This document shows, in pieces, positions 46,076 to 56,543 of a stretch of DNA of 64,000 bases. Each line of letters opens with the position of its first letter. Position 1 is the stretch's first letter. Source of the stretch: Brachypterus glaber (taxonomy: Eukaryota; Arthropoda; Insecta; Coleoptera; Kateretidae). A program made the translations under genes and the position numbers. Below the pieces are notes generated by a model. That model did no database searches and was not told the origin of the DNA. It saw only the letters and a program-made list of their open reading frames with translations. The stretch lies in assembly GCA_958510825.1 (NCBI GenBank), contig OY294048.1, forward strand, positions 25,369,887-25,433,886, given 5' to 3'.

Positions 46076-46346
46076 ACAGAAAAATAAAAACTTAAATCAA
46101 GAATATGCATTAACGGAGATTTTTATTTTAGTAATTATATAATTTAATACATTTTAATACAAAAAATTACTGGGGAAAATGTAATATACCATTTACTATG
46201 AATATAATGAAAAAGTATTGCTTTTTGTGGAATATTTTTATTCGTTTCAAACTTTAATTTAAAATCTACACACACAAGATTTGATTTATTTCTAATCGGT
46301 TTTTGCAGCTCCTTAACAATTTTTTTTTTCTTCAGTTATGAGGGTT

Positions 46347-46826
46347 TTATTTTCTTAAATTATTAAAATCAACAATTCCAGATAACGGTATTTTAACATG
46401 ACTTTCTGTCTTACTTTGTTCAATTTTTTCTAATCTATTATTTATATCTTTACTTGTACTATTTATTTTATCATGTAGCTCCTTAATTTTATTTTGTAAG
46501 GCAACTAACTCTTTATTTATATCTTTGCTAGTACTATTTAGTAGTAACTGTATGGAATCTTGTAATTCTTTTTTAAACACCTTTTCTCTTTCTCCCAGTG
46601 AATCTTTTAAAATTTTTATATTATCCATTGCATTTTTATAACAATTATCGACATACGATTTATTAGAACAATCGAGAGCATTTTTAGGTTGTAAAACATT
46701 AACCAATTTTCTATTTTTTACATTCACATTACCCTCAGAGTCTAAAGATAATACTTGAGGCTGAGGTCTTATATTTATAGGTTTTTCTGATGTCAAAGAA
46801 GAACGACCAAACTTATCAACACCCAT
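46347..46826 (-). CDS. Polinton-associated coiled-coil, fibre-like protein
   Basis: 159 residues from an ATG at 46826. It starts MGVDKFGRSS. A beta-type segment LDSEGNVNVKNRKLVNV followed by LDCSNKSYVDNCY resembles the stalk repeats of phage-type tail or fibre proteins. From residue 65 to 145 it is a long amphipathic helix with repeated NSTSKDIN(K/N) units (residues 97-104 and 121-128), a likely coiled coil. As I remember it, proteins starting MGVD(K/R)FGR neighbour other Maverick-like frames in insects. Structural or attachment role is an inference. No TM segment. Confidence 0.55.
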   Translation of the reverse strand: MGVDKFGRSSLTSEKPINIRPQPQVLSLDSEGNVNVKNRKLVNVLQPKNALDCSNKSYVDNCYKNAMDNIKILKDSLGEREKVFKKELQDSIQLLLNSTSKDINKELVALQNKIKELHDKINSTSKDINNRLEKIEQSKTESHVKIPLSGIVDFNNLRK

Positions 46827-47167
46827 TTTTAACTACTTTATACAACTATGTATGCATTTATTCATTAGCCTTTGTTACACTGAAAAAAAAGTTATATGAA
46901 AAAATATACTTTTTATATTTTTTATTTAAAAATATAACACAAAAATAATAATTTAACAGCTCAGCCTAGGCTAAATTATAAAAATTTCATAACAATAAGT
47001 GAAAAGTATTTTATTATCAGTCAAAAAGTCAAATTGCATTCTAAAAGTACATACAGAAAGGTATTTTTATTTATTATACGTTTTCTTTGAACCCAAATGT
47101 CTAAAATTAAAGACATTTATACTAAAGTGTTTTTCTAAACAACTTTTACATAAGTCCGTCAGTCTGT

Positions 47168-47530
47168 ATGTTATGTATTCTTGTTCGCATGATAAGTCAA
47201 GGAAGAACAATCCGATCAACTCAAAATTTTCAAGAAAAATCAATGCCTATTGAAAATATCAATCATTTAAACTTTATTATTTTATATCTTTTTCCTTATT
47301 TTAGAAAAAAAAATGTTTTTATAAAAAAATTCACAAAAGGTGGAAAGTATTACTTTACAGCCATAACAGATAAGATGTCGTTTACAGGGAAGATCGAAAA
47401 TTGTGAATGTATTTGTCAAAATACAGAAAGTAGATACAAAAAAAGTTGTTTTAAATTTTTATATGTATATTTATTAAACGGCTGTTATCTCGAAAACAGT
47501 ACTAATTTAAAATTTCAATTTAAGGCTTAA
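47168..47530 (+). CDS. unrecognised 120-residue ORF, Cys-rich centre
   Basis: An ATG-initiated frame inside the Polinton. The C-terminal half holds KYYFTAITDKMSF, then ENCECICQ with three closely spaced Cys, and ends VYLLNGCYLENS. It does not look like low-complexity translation. The N-terminal 60 residues are less convincing, so the true start may lie at a later codon. I do not recognise a family. It could be a small structural gene or a disulfide-containing protein. Confidence 0.3.
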   Translation: MLCILVRMISQGRTIRSTQNFQEKSMPIENINHLNFIILYLFPYFRKKNVFIKKFTKGGKYYFTAITDKMSFTGKIENCECICQNTESRYKKSCFKFLYVYLLNGCYLENSTNLKFQFKA

Positions 47531-47807
47531 CTAGAAGATATGGAAGCCTCCAAAAAAGGTTTTGTAAACTAGTATTTACTTAAAAACATTTTATTATTTT
47601 AAGTAATTCAGAATGTAATGCTTCGAATTCAATGGTATATTCTCAACAGCTCTCATAATTTTTGGTATAAAGGATAAATAGATGTACAATTTTTTATATT
47701 TTAAAATTTTACTTTTTAACAAAATATATATATATATATATAAATAACGTAATATATAAAAAATATTATTAAGTATATAAAATAAACATATAAACATACA
47801 AATCAAG

Positions 47808-48072
47808 TGGGAGGCATAGCGTAGTGGCTAGCGCGTATGCATAGCAAGTCTACTATCGTGAGTTCGATTCTCACTGGCGCCGATTTGCCTTTTTCAGTTA
47901 ATTAATAATTGAAATTTGGTGAAGGCGATAAGTGAAACGGACACTCCCTAGAAACTGGTTCGAAAGTCAGTATAAGCCGGTGGTTCCCTCTACTACTAGC
48001 CCACACAAGTCCTGGACTTAGGGGATGCTTAATTAAGTAGAATAGTACGAGGTTAAACAAACAAACAAACAA
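47808..48072 (+). mobile_element. tRNA-derived SINE, ~265 bp
   Basis: The head has an A box TAGCGTAGTGG (47817-47827) and a B box GAGTTCGATTC (47860-47870) in a T arm GTGAGTTCGATTCTCAC. The 5' and 3' acceptor-like halves pair at five of seven positions. The body (GAAACTGGTTCGAAAGTCAG, GCCGGTGGTTCCCTCT) precedes an (AAAC)4 tail at 48054-48071. The whole reads as one SINE inserted in the Polinton. Confidence 0.75.
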
Positions 48073-48430
48073 TTAAAGTAATTTTTTTATTGAATTACTA
48101 ATTGCTTTATATAGAATCATGTAATATGCAATCATGTAATATACGTAAATTGTTTGCTGCTTTCAAACTCTATTTTTACATATATTTTAGAGTATATTCA
48201 GTATACAGTAGTTTAATCTTAAAAAATAAACGTTCAAATCAGTTATATCAATAGTCTAAAAAATGTATTATTGTAACATATTTTTTACTATTAATATTTA
48301 ACATATCTTTCTAAATTAAGGGGCTGTTTTGACTGACAAAAAAGTTTTCAGATAAAGATCTTATAGCAAAAAAAAAGTTTAAAAATATAGTAAAAATTTA
48401 TTTTAAGGTAGGAGCGTATCCTTTCTCTTT

Positions 48431-48790
48431 TCACTTTTTAATAGGTATCTTAACAGAGGTAACAACCAAACAAAATGTATCAGTGCTTATTCCTGAACTT
48501 TTTGAGATCATACCCCAAATATCATTAAAAGTAACCTTTGATGCTTCTTGAAAACGAAGCCAACCCTCACTACGTTTAAAGTCCTTTGAGTAAAAGTTGA
48601 ATCCAATTTGATCAGTAGGACTAACCTCCTCAGTTCCTTTTCTAATAATTTCATTAACTGCTTCTTTCATCCATAATACTGGTTCTTTGTCAGCTGGTAC
48701 TGTTTTTATTTTAAATTCTATTGTTCTATATTGAAGATTAAACTTTTTAACTTCCTTTGTAAAGTTTTTAATAATTTCAACCTTATCCAT
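48431..48790 (-). CDS. Polinton-associated small protein
   Basis: I place the start at the ATG at 48790 (MDKVEIIKNF), giving 119 residues; the longer frame from 48904 only adds T-rich translation. Landmarks: VLWMKEAVNEIIRKG, a gap, DQIGFNFYS, SEGWLRF, and FNDIWGMISK. Proteins with an LWxKEAxxEI...GxxF...WLxFR...DIWxxIS order are, as I recall, encoded by arthropod Maverick and adintovirus-like elements, sometimes upstream of polymerase B. Function unknown. No polymerase follows here. Confidence 0.5.
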   Translation of the reverse strand: MDKVEIIKNFTKEVKKFNLQYRTIEFKIKTVPADKEPVLWMKEAVNEIIRKGTEEVSPTDQIGFNFYSKDFKRSEGWLRFQEASKVTFNDIWGMISKSSGISTDTFCLVVTSVKIPIKK

Positions 48791-49343
48791 TTTAAATATT
48801 TTTAATAACAGCAACAGTGAGTGACTGAACAGAATAACTAGCTGAAATCTTCTCCTTTGCATATACTGGAAAACAATATCAATTTTATTGTGAATGCTAC
48901 ACAAAAAAAAAGTTGAAATTTTTTAGATATTTTGAATTTTATTTATATTTTTTTATAGTTTTAAAAAAAAATTGGCAGCCTAAAACTAGACCTATGGTAT
49001 AAAATATATGTAGCTTAAAGCGTTATCTTGGTCACAAATTTTCCAGACAGCCAGTCAAATTTTTTTACTAAAGAAAGTCTTTCCTCGGTGAAAGTAATAG
49101 TAATAAGAAGATGATAATAAACAGCATTTAAAAAAAAATTTACTAATGTTGTACTGTTAAAACACTAAATGTAATTTTTTATCATTTTTTATTTAACTAA
49201 AAATCAGTGTCGTTTAAAGGATTTAGGTTATAACCACAAATTATTCTTAATCCTATCTTAACCTTATTTTAATATTATCTGAAATTTATCTTAATCTTAT
49301 CTGAATCTTATTTAATAGCTTATAAAAAGCTTGATAGTTTTAG

Positions 49344-50087
49344 ATCTCTCCAATTATAGTCATTTCTCTGACATTCACCCTGTCAGGATATACAAGTCTT
49401 TTGTCACAAGAATATTACCCTCCAATAGAACTTGACCCTGATTATCAGTATTCCTTGGCACTGATTGGGTTTTATACGTACAACTCTATCCCTAATATTG
49501 AGGAGGGGAAAAACAATAAATTTTACTACACAGAAGTTGAAAACAATACTGATGAAAATAAAACAAAGAAAAAGAAGGAGCATATTATTTCTATACCAAC
49601 GGGGGCTTACGAAGTAGCACACATTGAAAAGTATCTGCAAAAACAATTTTCTTCAACCGATTTGCAAAATAAAATCAGTTTAACCCTAAAGTCCCAAATT
49701 GAGAGTATTTATGAAATACACTTTAATCACACTGATAGTATAGGAAAATTACTTGGTTTTTCAGCAAGAGTTTTAGAACCTAATAAACTACATGAATCAG
49801 ATTTACCTGTAAATATTGTTAAAGTGGTAACAATTCGTATAGAATGTGATATTGTTTCAGGTTCATACTATAATAGCAAAACCTCACACACTTTGTACCA
49901 GTTTGCACCAGGAGTAGACCCAGGTTATAGTATAAATATAGAGCCTAGAAATCTTATTTATCTACCTGTTACAAATCAAAAACAAATAAAAAAGATAACA
50001 CTAACTATACTCGATCAAAACTCCAATTTGATAAATTTCCGTGGAGAAGAAATTGTAATATTATTGGAACTGAAAAAGCAAAAATAA
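49344..50087 (+). CDS. Polinton/adinto-like conserved protein, no ATG
   Basis: A long frame, open from just after a TAG at 49341-49343 to 50087. The conserved part begins before YYPPIELDPDY and includes YNSIPNI, KFYY, ISIPTGAYEV, GKLLGFS, ECDIVSGSYYN, PRNLIYLPV and NFRGEEIVI. I recall this order from a family in insect, aphid and hydra genomes near Maverick-like genes; the beta-rich pattern is compatible with a minor capsid or spike protein, but that is inference. There is no in-frame ATG at all; the only alternatives are TTG at 49401 or an upstream exon. It may be a recently lost start. Confidence 0.55.
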   Translation: MSPIIVISLTFTLSGYTSLLSQEYYPPIELDPDYQYSLALIGFYTYNSIPNIEEGKNNKFYYTEVENNTDENKTKKKKEHIISIPTGAYEVAHIEKYLQKQFSSTDLQNKISLTLKSQIESIYEIHFNHTDSIGKLLGFSARVLEPNKLHESDLPVNIVKVVTIRIECDIVSGSYYNSKTSHTLYQFAPGVDPGYSINIEPRNLIYLPVTNQKQIKKITLTILDQNSNLINFRGEEIVILLELKKQK

Positions 50088-50448
50088 TGGGGCTTGTTTC
50101 TAATAATAACGAACTGAAGACCCTAGTACGAAAATGGCTTTACAACCTTCTTTGAGGGATAAAGATAGAAAATAAGATCAATAAGGGAAAACGAAGAATA
50201 TTTTTTTTGTCACAACAAATTATTTATGAAGTAATCTATAACAATAAATACGTTTTTAATTTATTTTGTAATTTTTTTATCTATAAATTTATTCCTCAAA
50301 TTTTACTCTTTAATTTTAAAACATAAATTTGTTGTAGGGGAATAGTTTAATTAAATCAAGCTTATCTTTGATAATTCTACGCTTTGCAATTTACTTTTTT
50401 AGTTCTTTTTCTGATTCATCCATCACGGGCCTAGACATGTTTTTTAAC

Positions 50449-50580
50449 AGATATAAACGGGTATAAACGGGTATATAAACGGGTATAAACAGGTCGTAAC
50501 AGGTATAACCGGGTATATAAACGGGTATAAACAGGTATAAATAGGTCGAAACAGGTATAAACGGGTATATAACGGGTTTT
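50449..50580. repeat. 10-bp minisatellite (GGGTATAAAC)n
   Basis: About 13 units with variants GGGTATATAAAC, AGGTCGTAAC and AGGTATAAAC, ending in GGGTTTTTAAC. Confidence 0.9.
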
Positions 50581-53500
50581 TAACTGATCTGATTGTTTTT
50601 AACTGATCTGAACTGATTGAAAACATTTTAACATTGATTAATTATTATTAACAGTTATGCTTTTGCTGCACCTTATATTTATAGTTTGACATAATGTTAA
50701 GGAAACATATTTTTGAAATTTTCAAAAGCAAAAACATTTTTTTTTCATTTTTTTATATAAAGTTTTAAATTTGATATAAAAAGTTGAGATCTAAGTGCTT
50801 TGTAAACTATAATGTAAGAAACAATAATAATGTCAAAGGGATGATGATGATTATCAATCTAGCCTGCGAGGTCTATTAATCAAAATACTGCAGCTAACAT
50901 CAAACGGACAGACTTATTTTTTCATTAAAAAGCCTTTTGGAGATTTTGGAAAATTATACAATATATAAAAAAAAATAGGATTAAGATCTAAAAACACACA
51001 AGAAGTTAAAAAAAAATGGTTAAAATTAATTGGTTAGTGTAACACAAAGCACTGTTTTTTGTTTAATATTAAGGCTTAAAATTTTAAGCCCATGTTTCTC
51101 ATCTCAAACTTAAAGTAAAATTTTAGAAAAAAAGAAACGAAAAATTATATGTTTAAAAGGGGGAAAATAAATTATTTGATTTTAAAAATAGTTGTATAAA
51201 TCAATTCATTTTTGTGCAAATCTTTTTAAAATAACTTAAAAAATAAAATATAATTGTAAATAAGAAAAAATCTTAGGAAAGCCTATTAAAATCCCATTAA
51301 AAAAATTAAAGTTAAAAGGGGTAAACTATTTAAAAAAATCGTAAAAATAAAAGGAAACGTGTTATTGCAGTATTTAAAAATAATTTTATTATTAAATTGA
51401 AAACAGTCCATTAAAAACACTGGTCTGCGATGAAAACCAGCCTTAGATAGAGATAGAGATTTTAATAGATTTTTATTAAATTAGAATACATAATTTTTTT
51501 TGTGTTTTTATAATTTTTTTATCTATCTCAACTAATGAACTCCTTTAGTAATTCAAGGACAAGCTATAAACCATATATCGTATGCTTACAAGCAAAGAGT
51601 CATAAAACATGACTGAGATACAAATTCCATTTGTTAATTAAAAAATAAGTAGTTTGATCAACTAAATTGACTTAGTGCTTTTAAGCCGGTGACATCATTT
51701 AAAATTTTTTTTTCAAATAAATATCAAATCGTGATATCAAATTCCGTGAAGTTAATTAATTTTAATGTTATTTTCTCTAAAAACACAACATAGTAATAAA
51801 AAACGCAGTCTTTATATAAAAATACCGTGTTAATAATTATAATATTATTACATAAACTACTTTCCCAATCTGATTAATTAAAAATAAACTATATAAGGTG
51901 ATTCACCTAAAATAAATTACTCTTTTTGTGACAAAACAAAACAACAAGTGCACAGAAACATTTTTTACTAGCTTTTGAGAAACAAAGTCATTTTCATCAT
52001 TATTAAAAAAATATATAATAGTAAAATATTTGTTATTAAAAAAAATGCATAATTTTAAATTATTTTACTATTAAATGTATAATTTTAAAATATAACGAGA
52101 ATTTATTTCACCTCCATATACATTTTTTAAAATGATAACATTAAATATATTTTATGAATTGCCAAATTTAAATATTGTTTAACTTGGATAAGAAAGAAAA
52201 ATAAAAATGAGGACATTTTTAAGATACGACTATCAAAAAGGCCAAAAAATATAATTACAGTATTTCAATTTAGGAGCTAGTTTATTTACTTGATACTTGC
52301 ATATTTTTTACTAATATACGAGGTTAGCTAAATAATTAAAAAATCTTATTATGTATTGTATATAATTTAGATAAAAATAATTGCAACTCGATAACAAAAG
52401 CTAGTAGAAAACGTTTCTTTTCAACCTAATACTTTTATGGTATAATAATGCCAACTTACCTGTTGAGTGGTGTATTACACTGTAAATGTAAATTGAAACT
52501 TATAAAACTGTAAATTATATTACGACTACAAGACTTGTATAAGCCTATCCCATAGTATGAGATATATTTATATATGTTTGTGATTGTATTTAAGGTGCAT
52601 AATATAAATCTGTAAATGAAGCTTATTATTATATTTTAAAATTTAAAATTTGCATAATTTATATAAACAATTTCGATATGAAAAGATTTATTGTGCATTA
52701 ATGCATAGTATTAAATCATTTAACCAATATCCCAAAAGAAAATAACATACACTGAAAAAAATATAAAAACAATTGAAAATCGACTTTCTCAAAAACTGTT
52801 CTAAGGATTATTTTAATTTCAACCATGTGTTATTTAAAATATTATTACCGAAAATGTATGTTTTGACTGCAAGTCATACAAACCCCTTGATCAAAACCTA
52901 ATTTTCTTTTATTTTCTGTTAAATTATTTTTGTTGTAAAAACGTGGCACTTTGATACTTTTTTTACAAAACAAAAAAATATGCTTTGTTCTCTATTTGAA
53001 TGTGTAATATAAATTTTACAACAATTTTTTTCAGGAATATTTTATTTAAATAATTTTAACTTGTGTTTAAGTATATGAAAGAAATTAAATATTTTAACTT
53101 GCATTATTTTTGCTATTACAGTTTGATTATTATTCTAAAAAGATATAACGTTATTTTATTTTAGACTAAGCTTGTGAAAATTTCTTTAATCTTTAGGTAA
53201 CAAGTTCTTAAAGTTTTCTAATAAAAAAATTAAAAAAATGTACAAAAAACAATAACTAAAAGCTTAATTACTAGACACACAAATAAGTTTTGGGGGCAGA
53301 AATAAATGAAAAAAAAAATAATACAGGTTTTGACTTGTTGTTTGAATAACCCTTGTAATACAAATTTATTGATTAATGCGTACAGACTAAATTAAAAAAA
53401 AAAGCAAAAATCACTGCCTTTTTAGTTCTTTTAAGACAAAAGACCATTAGTTTTGGTTCAAATTAAGGCTTGGTTGTCAATACAGCATACAACATTAAAG

Positions 53501-53784
53501 AAAATAAGAAAAATACATGTCTTATATTGAAGGTATTTTTACAACAATAAATATTTTTTTTATTTTATTATATATTGTTTTTATATTTTTTCAGTGTATA
53601 CTAATTATAATTATGGTCATGTAAAGATAAAGTATTTAAACCTGACCTTATTATAGCTAAAATCATTTTATGTTATAATAATAACTTATTACATATTATT
53701 GATAAAATAACTTTTAAACACAAATAAAATTATTAAATTATAATATTATTATCAGAATCAAAATTGATTTTTTTCTCAATAAAT

Positions 53785-53840
53785 TAATAACAAAATACTG
53801 CTGCACACAGAAAAAAGTTGGCTGAGAATATTATACAGTA
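53785..53840. repeat. stray copy of a TIR sub-repeat
   Basis: AAATACTGCTGCACACAGAA and the following GAGAATATTATACAG match the repeat in the right TIR (for example 60672-60720), in the same orientation. Confidence 0.65.
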
Positions 53841-56003
53841 CAAGCTGTGAACACAAAAAAACCGGGGCTGTTCAAATTAACGTGACTTCATGCAGGTGAA
53901 AATATAATACACTTCAAGCTTTGTATGACAAGAAATTTAAGTTAATTAAATCTTTTTTATTTTGCCAAACTTTATTCTAGTTAAAAAATTGTATGATAAA
54001 ATATAAAATTTTAATTATTAAAATTTCTTTCTAGCTATACAAGAAAACACAACAAATTTTCTTTCCATTTTTTGAAACACTGATGCTCTTAATGTTTGTT
54101 TTTTACTTGGTTTTAAAGTATTAATATTAAGTATTTTAACGCTTTTATTTTTTATATAACAAATTGTTAATTTTACCATACTCATACTTTTTAGCTAGAT
54201 TAGTAAAAGTCAAGTTCCTAAATAATTTTCGATTTCTACTCTTTTGCATAGTTTAACCTAGAGAGCCTTAATGTGTCAGAGTGGAGACAATAAAATCTGG
54301 TAAAAATTGTTAGTTGGTTTGGCACTAGATGTCACAAATTACATGTGCGCAAATTTTCAAAAAAGGTTTATTAAATGTTACTCTAATTCAGAAGAAAATG
54401 GGTTCCATTTATCTATTTCGTAATTACAGAATGAAGAAAGAATATGATTAATTCAACTGGAGAACAAAAAAAGTTTAATAATATGCGAGGTATGGCAAAC
54501 AGCACTTTCGTATATCAGGAAACGGTTAAAAACATGTTTGCGGATTTGCCATTTCTCTAGATTTTAAATTATGTCTTATTTTTGACAGAAAAGGTCACAT
54601 TAAGCCACTCTAGTCTAACCTATTTTACAACAAACCAAAGTCAACTCTAAAAAACGGTTTCTTAGAAAATTTACTAATTATTAAGTAAGAGAAAAAACTA
54701 CATAAAAATATGTATAAACTTGTTAAAACTGGTTGTTCACGTTAAAGAGAGTTTATGATATTCACGTTACAGAGAAGTCAATAGAAAAAATTCTGTGCTC
54801 TCAAACCCTAATAGTTCATATATACGCATGTTCACATTATTGAGCTTATACTATAATATTAATAATAATAATATTTATTGCTTCAAATGAAAGTAGTACA
54901 ATGTATATATATATAACAATAGGTACAATAAATATGCTGATAGCACAAAAAATGTTTAGAACATTTGCGCGTGCGTAACATACAATAACATACATACAAT
55001 AAAAATACATAAATATAAAAAGATAATAAAGTCTTAATTAAATTAATAAAAATATATAGTAAAAAATAAAAGTAAGTAAAATATAAAAATTAAATAACTG
55101 CTATATTTGTATAGTAAAATAGGTAAAGTAAAATAGGTAAGTGGTAAGAAAAACTTGATATTACTTTTTTTTGTGTGCGAGTCGAACTTTTAAATAACTC
55201 ACTAAATAAACTACATAATAAATAATAGTTATAATAATAATAGTAAAGTAAGGTAAAGTAGTAGAGAGAAAGGACAATTAAAAAGAGTAAAGGTGGTAAG
55301 TATAGTATATAAAATAACAAAAATATAAAAACAAAAATACAAAAACAAAAACATAAAAATGGGTAAAATATATGATGGTTAAAATGCAGACATTAAGTGT
55401 AAAATGGGACAAAACGGTTTAAAAGGCACATCAATAAAACAAACAATCGACCAAGAGAGAATACAGTTAAAAGGAGTAAAAAGTGGTAAGTATATAACAT
55501 GTAAAAAGAAACTAAAATATAAAAAATGGGTCAAATTTAAGATGGTTAAAATGCAGATAAAAAAAACAGTAAGTATAAATAAATAAACATTCATAAATAA
55601 TAAAGAACAACACAAGACAAGAGTATAAAACCTAATTTCAATAATATAAAAAAAGACAAGAAAAAGAACTGGACAATATAAATATATATACCACATATAA
55701 TATTAAGTACAACATTAATAATAAATAACTAAATTAATTATAAATAAATAGAATCAGTTAGGTTAAGTAAGTATCTGTATTTTTAAAATCAATATGCTTG
55801 TGAATGACTAGTCTGGGTAAGTTTAAAATATATTGTTTACATAACATTTTGAACTGATTAATGCTTTGAGCATTTTGCAGATTCTTAGGAAGGATGTTGT
55901 AAACCCTAGGACCCAAAAATTTACAACTTCTTTGTCCTATGGTCTTTTTTACATTTGGTACAGGTAAGACTCTATTGCTCCTAGTTGACCTATTAATCAT
56001 TTC

Positions 56004-56263
56004 AGAAAGTTATCTATCTGTCGTTAAAATCAAATGGACAGGAAACAGTGAATAGTACCATTTCATCCTTTTTGGGAATCATCAGCACTGTGTATCCTGT
56101 ATGTTGCTAATATTCAAATAAAACGTTAGATAGATATAAAAGAATGGTGCCATCTATTGATGTGGTCACTGTTATCTGTTCACTTGTTCCCAAAAGGCAA
56201 ATAGCCACAATTTAGGGTGTACAGTAACGTGCATTCAAAAATATAGACTGTCAATTCTTAACT
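56004..56263 (-). mobile_element. 260-bp retroposon-like insert with hammerhead
   Basis: Flanked by a perfect 13-bp duplication TATTAATCATTTC (55991-56003 and 56264-56276). It carries no coding frame and contains a hammerhead motif on the minus strand. Size, duplication length and ribozyme suggest a Penelope-derived or SINE-like retroposon. Confidence 0.75.
56044..56091 (-). ncRNA. hammerhead ribozyme candidate, complete core
   Basis: Minus strand: stem I ACAGUG/CACUGU (6 pairs), core CUGAUGA, stem II UCC/GGA with one U-U mismatch at its base and loop of six, then GAAA, stem III AUGG/CUAU (with a G-U) around UA, and cleavage base U. Every invariant core base is present. Confidence 0.75.
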
Positions 56264-56543
56264 TATTAATCATTTCGTTTCTATATTTGTAGGTATGTGT
56301 GGCCAATGTGAGAAAGAATAGCTACAGTCCATTCTATGAGATAAAGAAAAAGGTTCATCCGTAGAGTAAGTATAATTTTTCTTATGCATGACCTTTAGAA
56401 TGTATTTCTGTGTAACCTCCAAGTCCTCAAGTGATTTGTTGTATACACCACCCCACCCAAGAATCCCATACCTTAGATGAGATTCAACAAGAGCACTATA
56501 TACCATATTAAGCTGTCTAACGTTTAGTATATTTCTTAATATT

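Larger units (their letters stand above)
43109..46200. repeat. Polinton left TIR (~3.1 kb)
   Basis: Pairs with 60345-63006. It is composite: a unique outer part with a tRNA-like unit, then ~110-bp units (TCTTAAATCAAAAATATTGT...), then ~260-bp units. It is longer than the right arm because it has two more 260-bp units. Confidence 0.85.
50088..54853. other. Polinton interior, no gene seen (4.8 kb)
   Basis: Very AT-rich. No frame longer than background apart from the minisatellite translation. The expected polymerase, integrase, capsid and ATPase genes would need more space than is open here. Confidence 0.7.

Noticed and set aside
55090..55696. ORFs of 60-105 residues around 55.1-55.7 kb
   Set aside because: They lie in the LINE C 3' UTR on AT-rich DNA and show no domain pattern.
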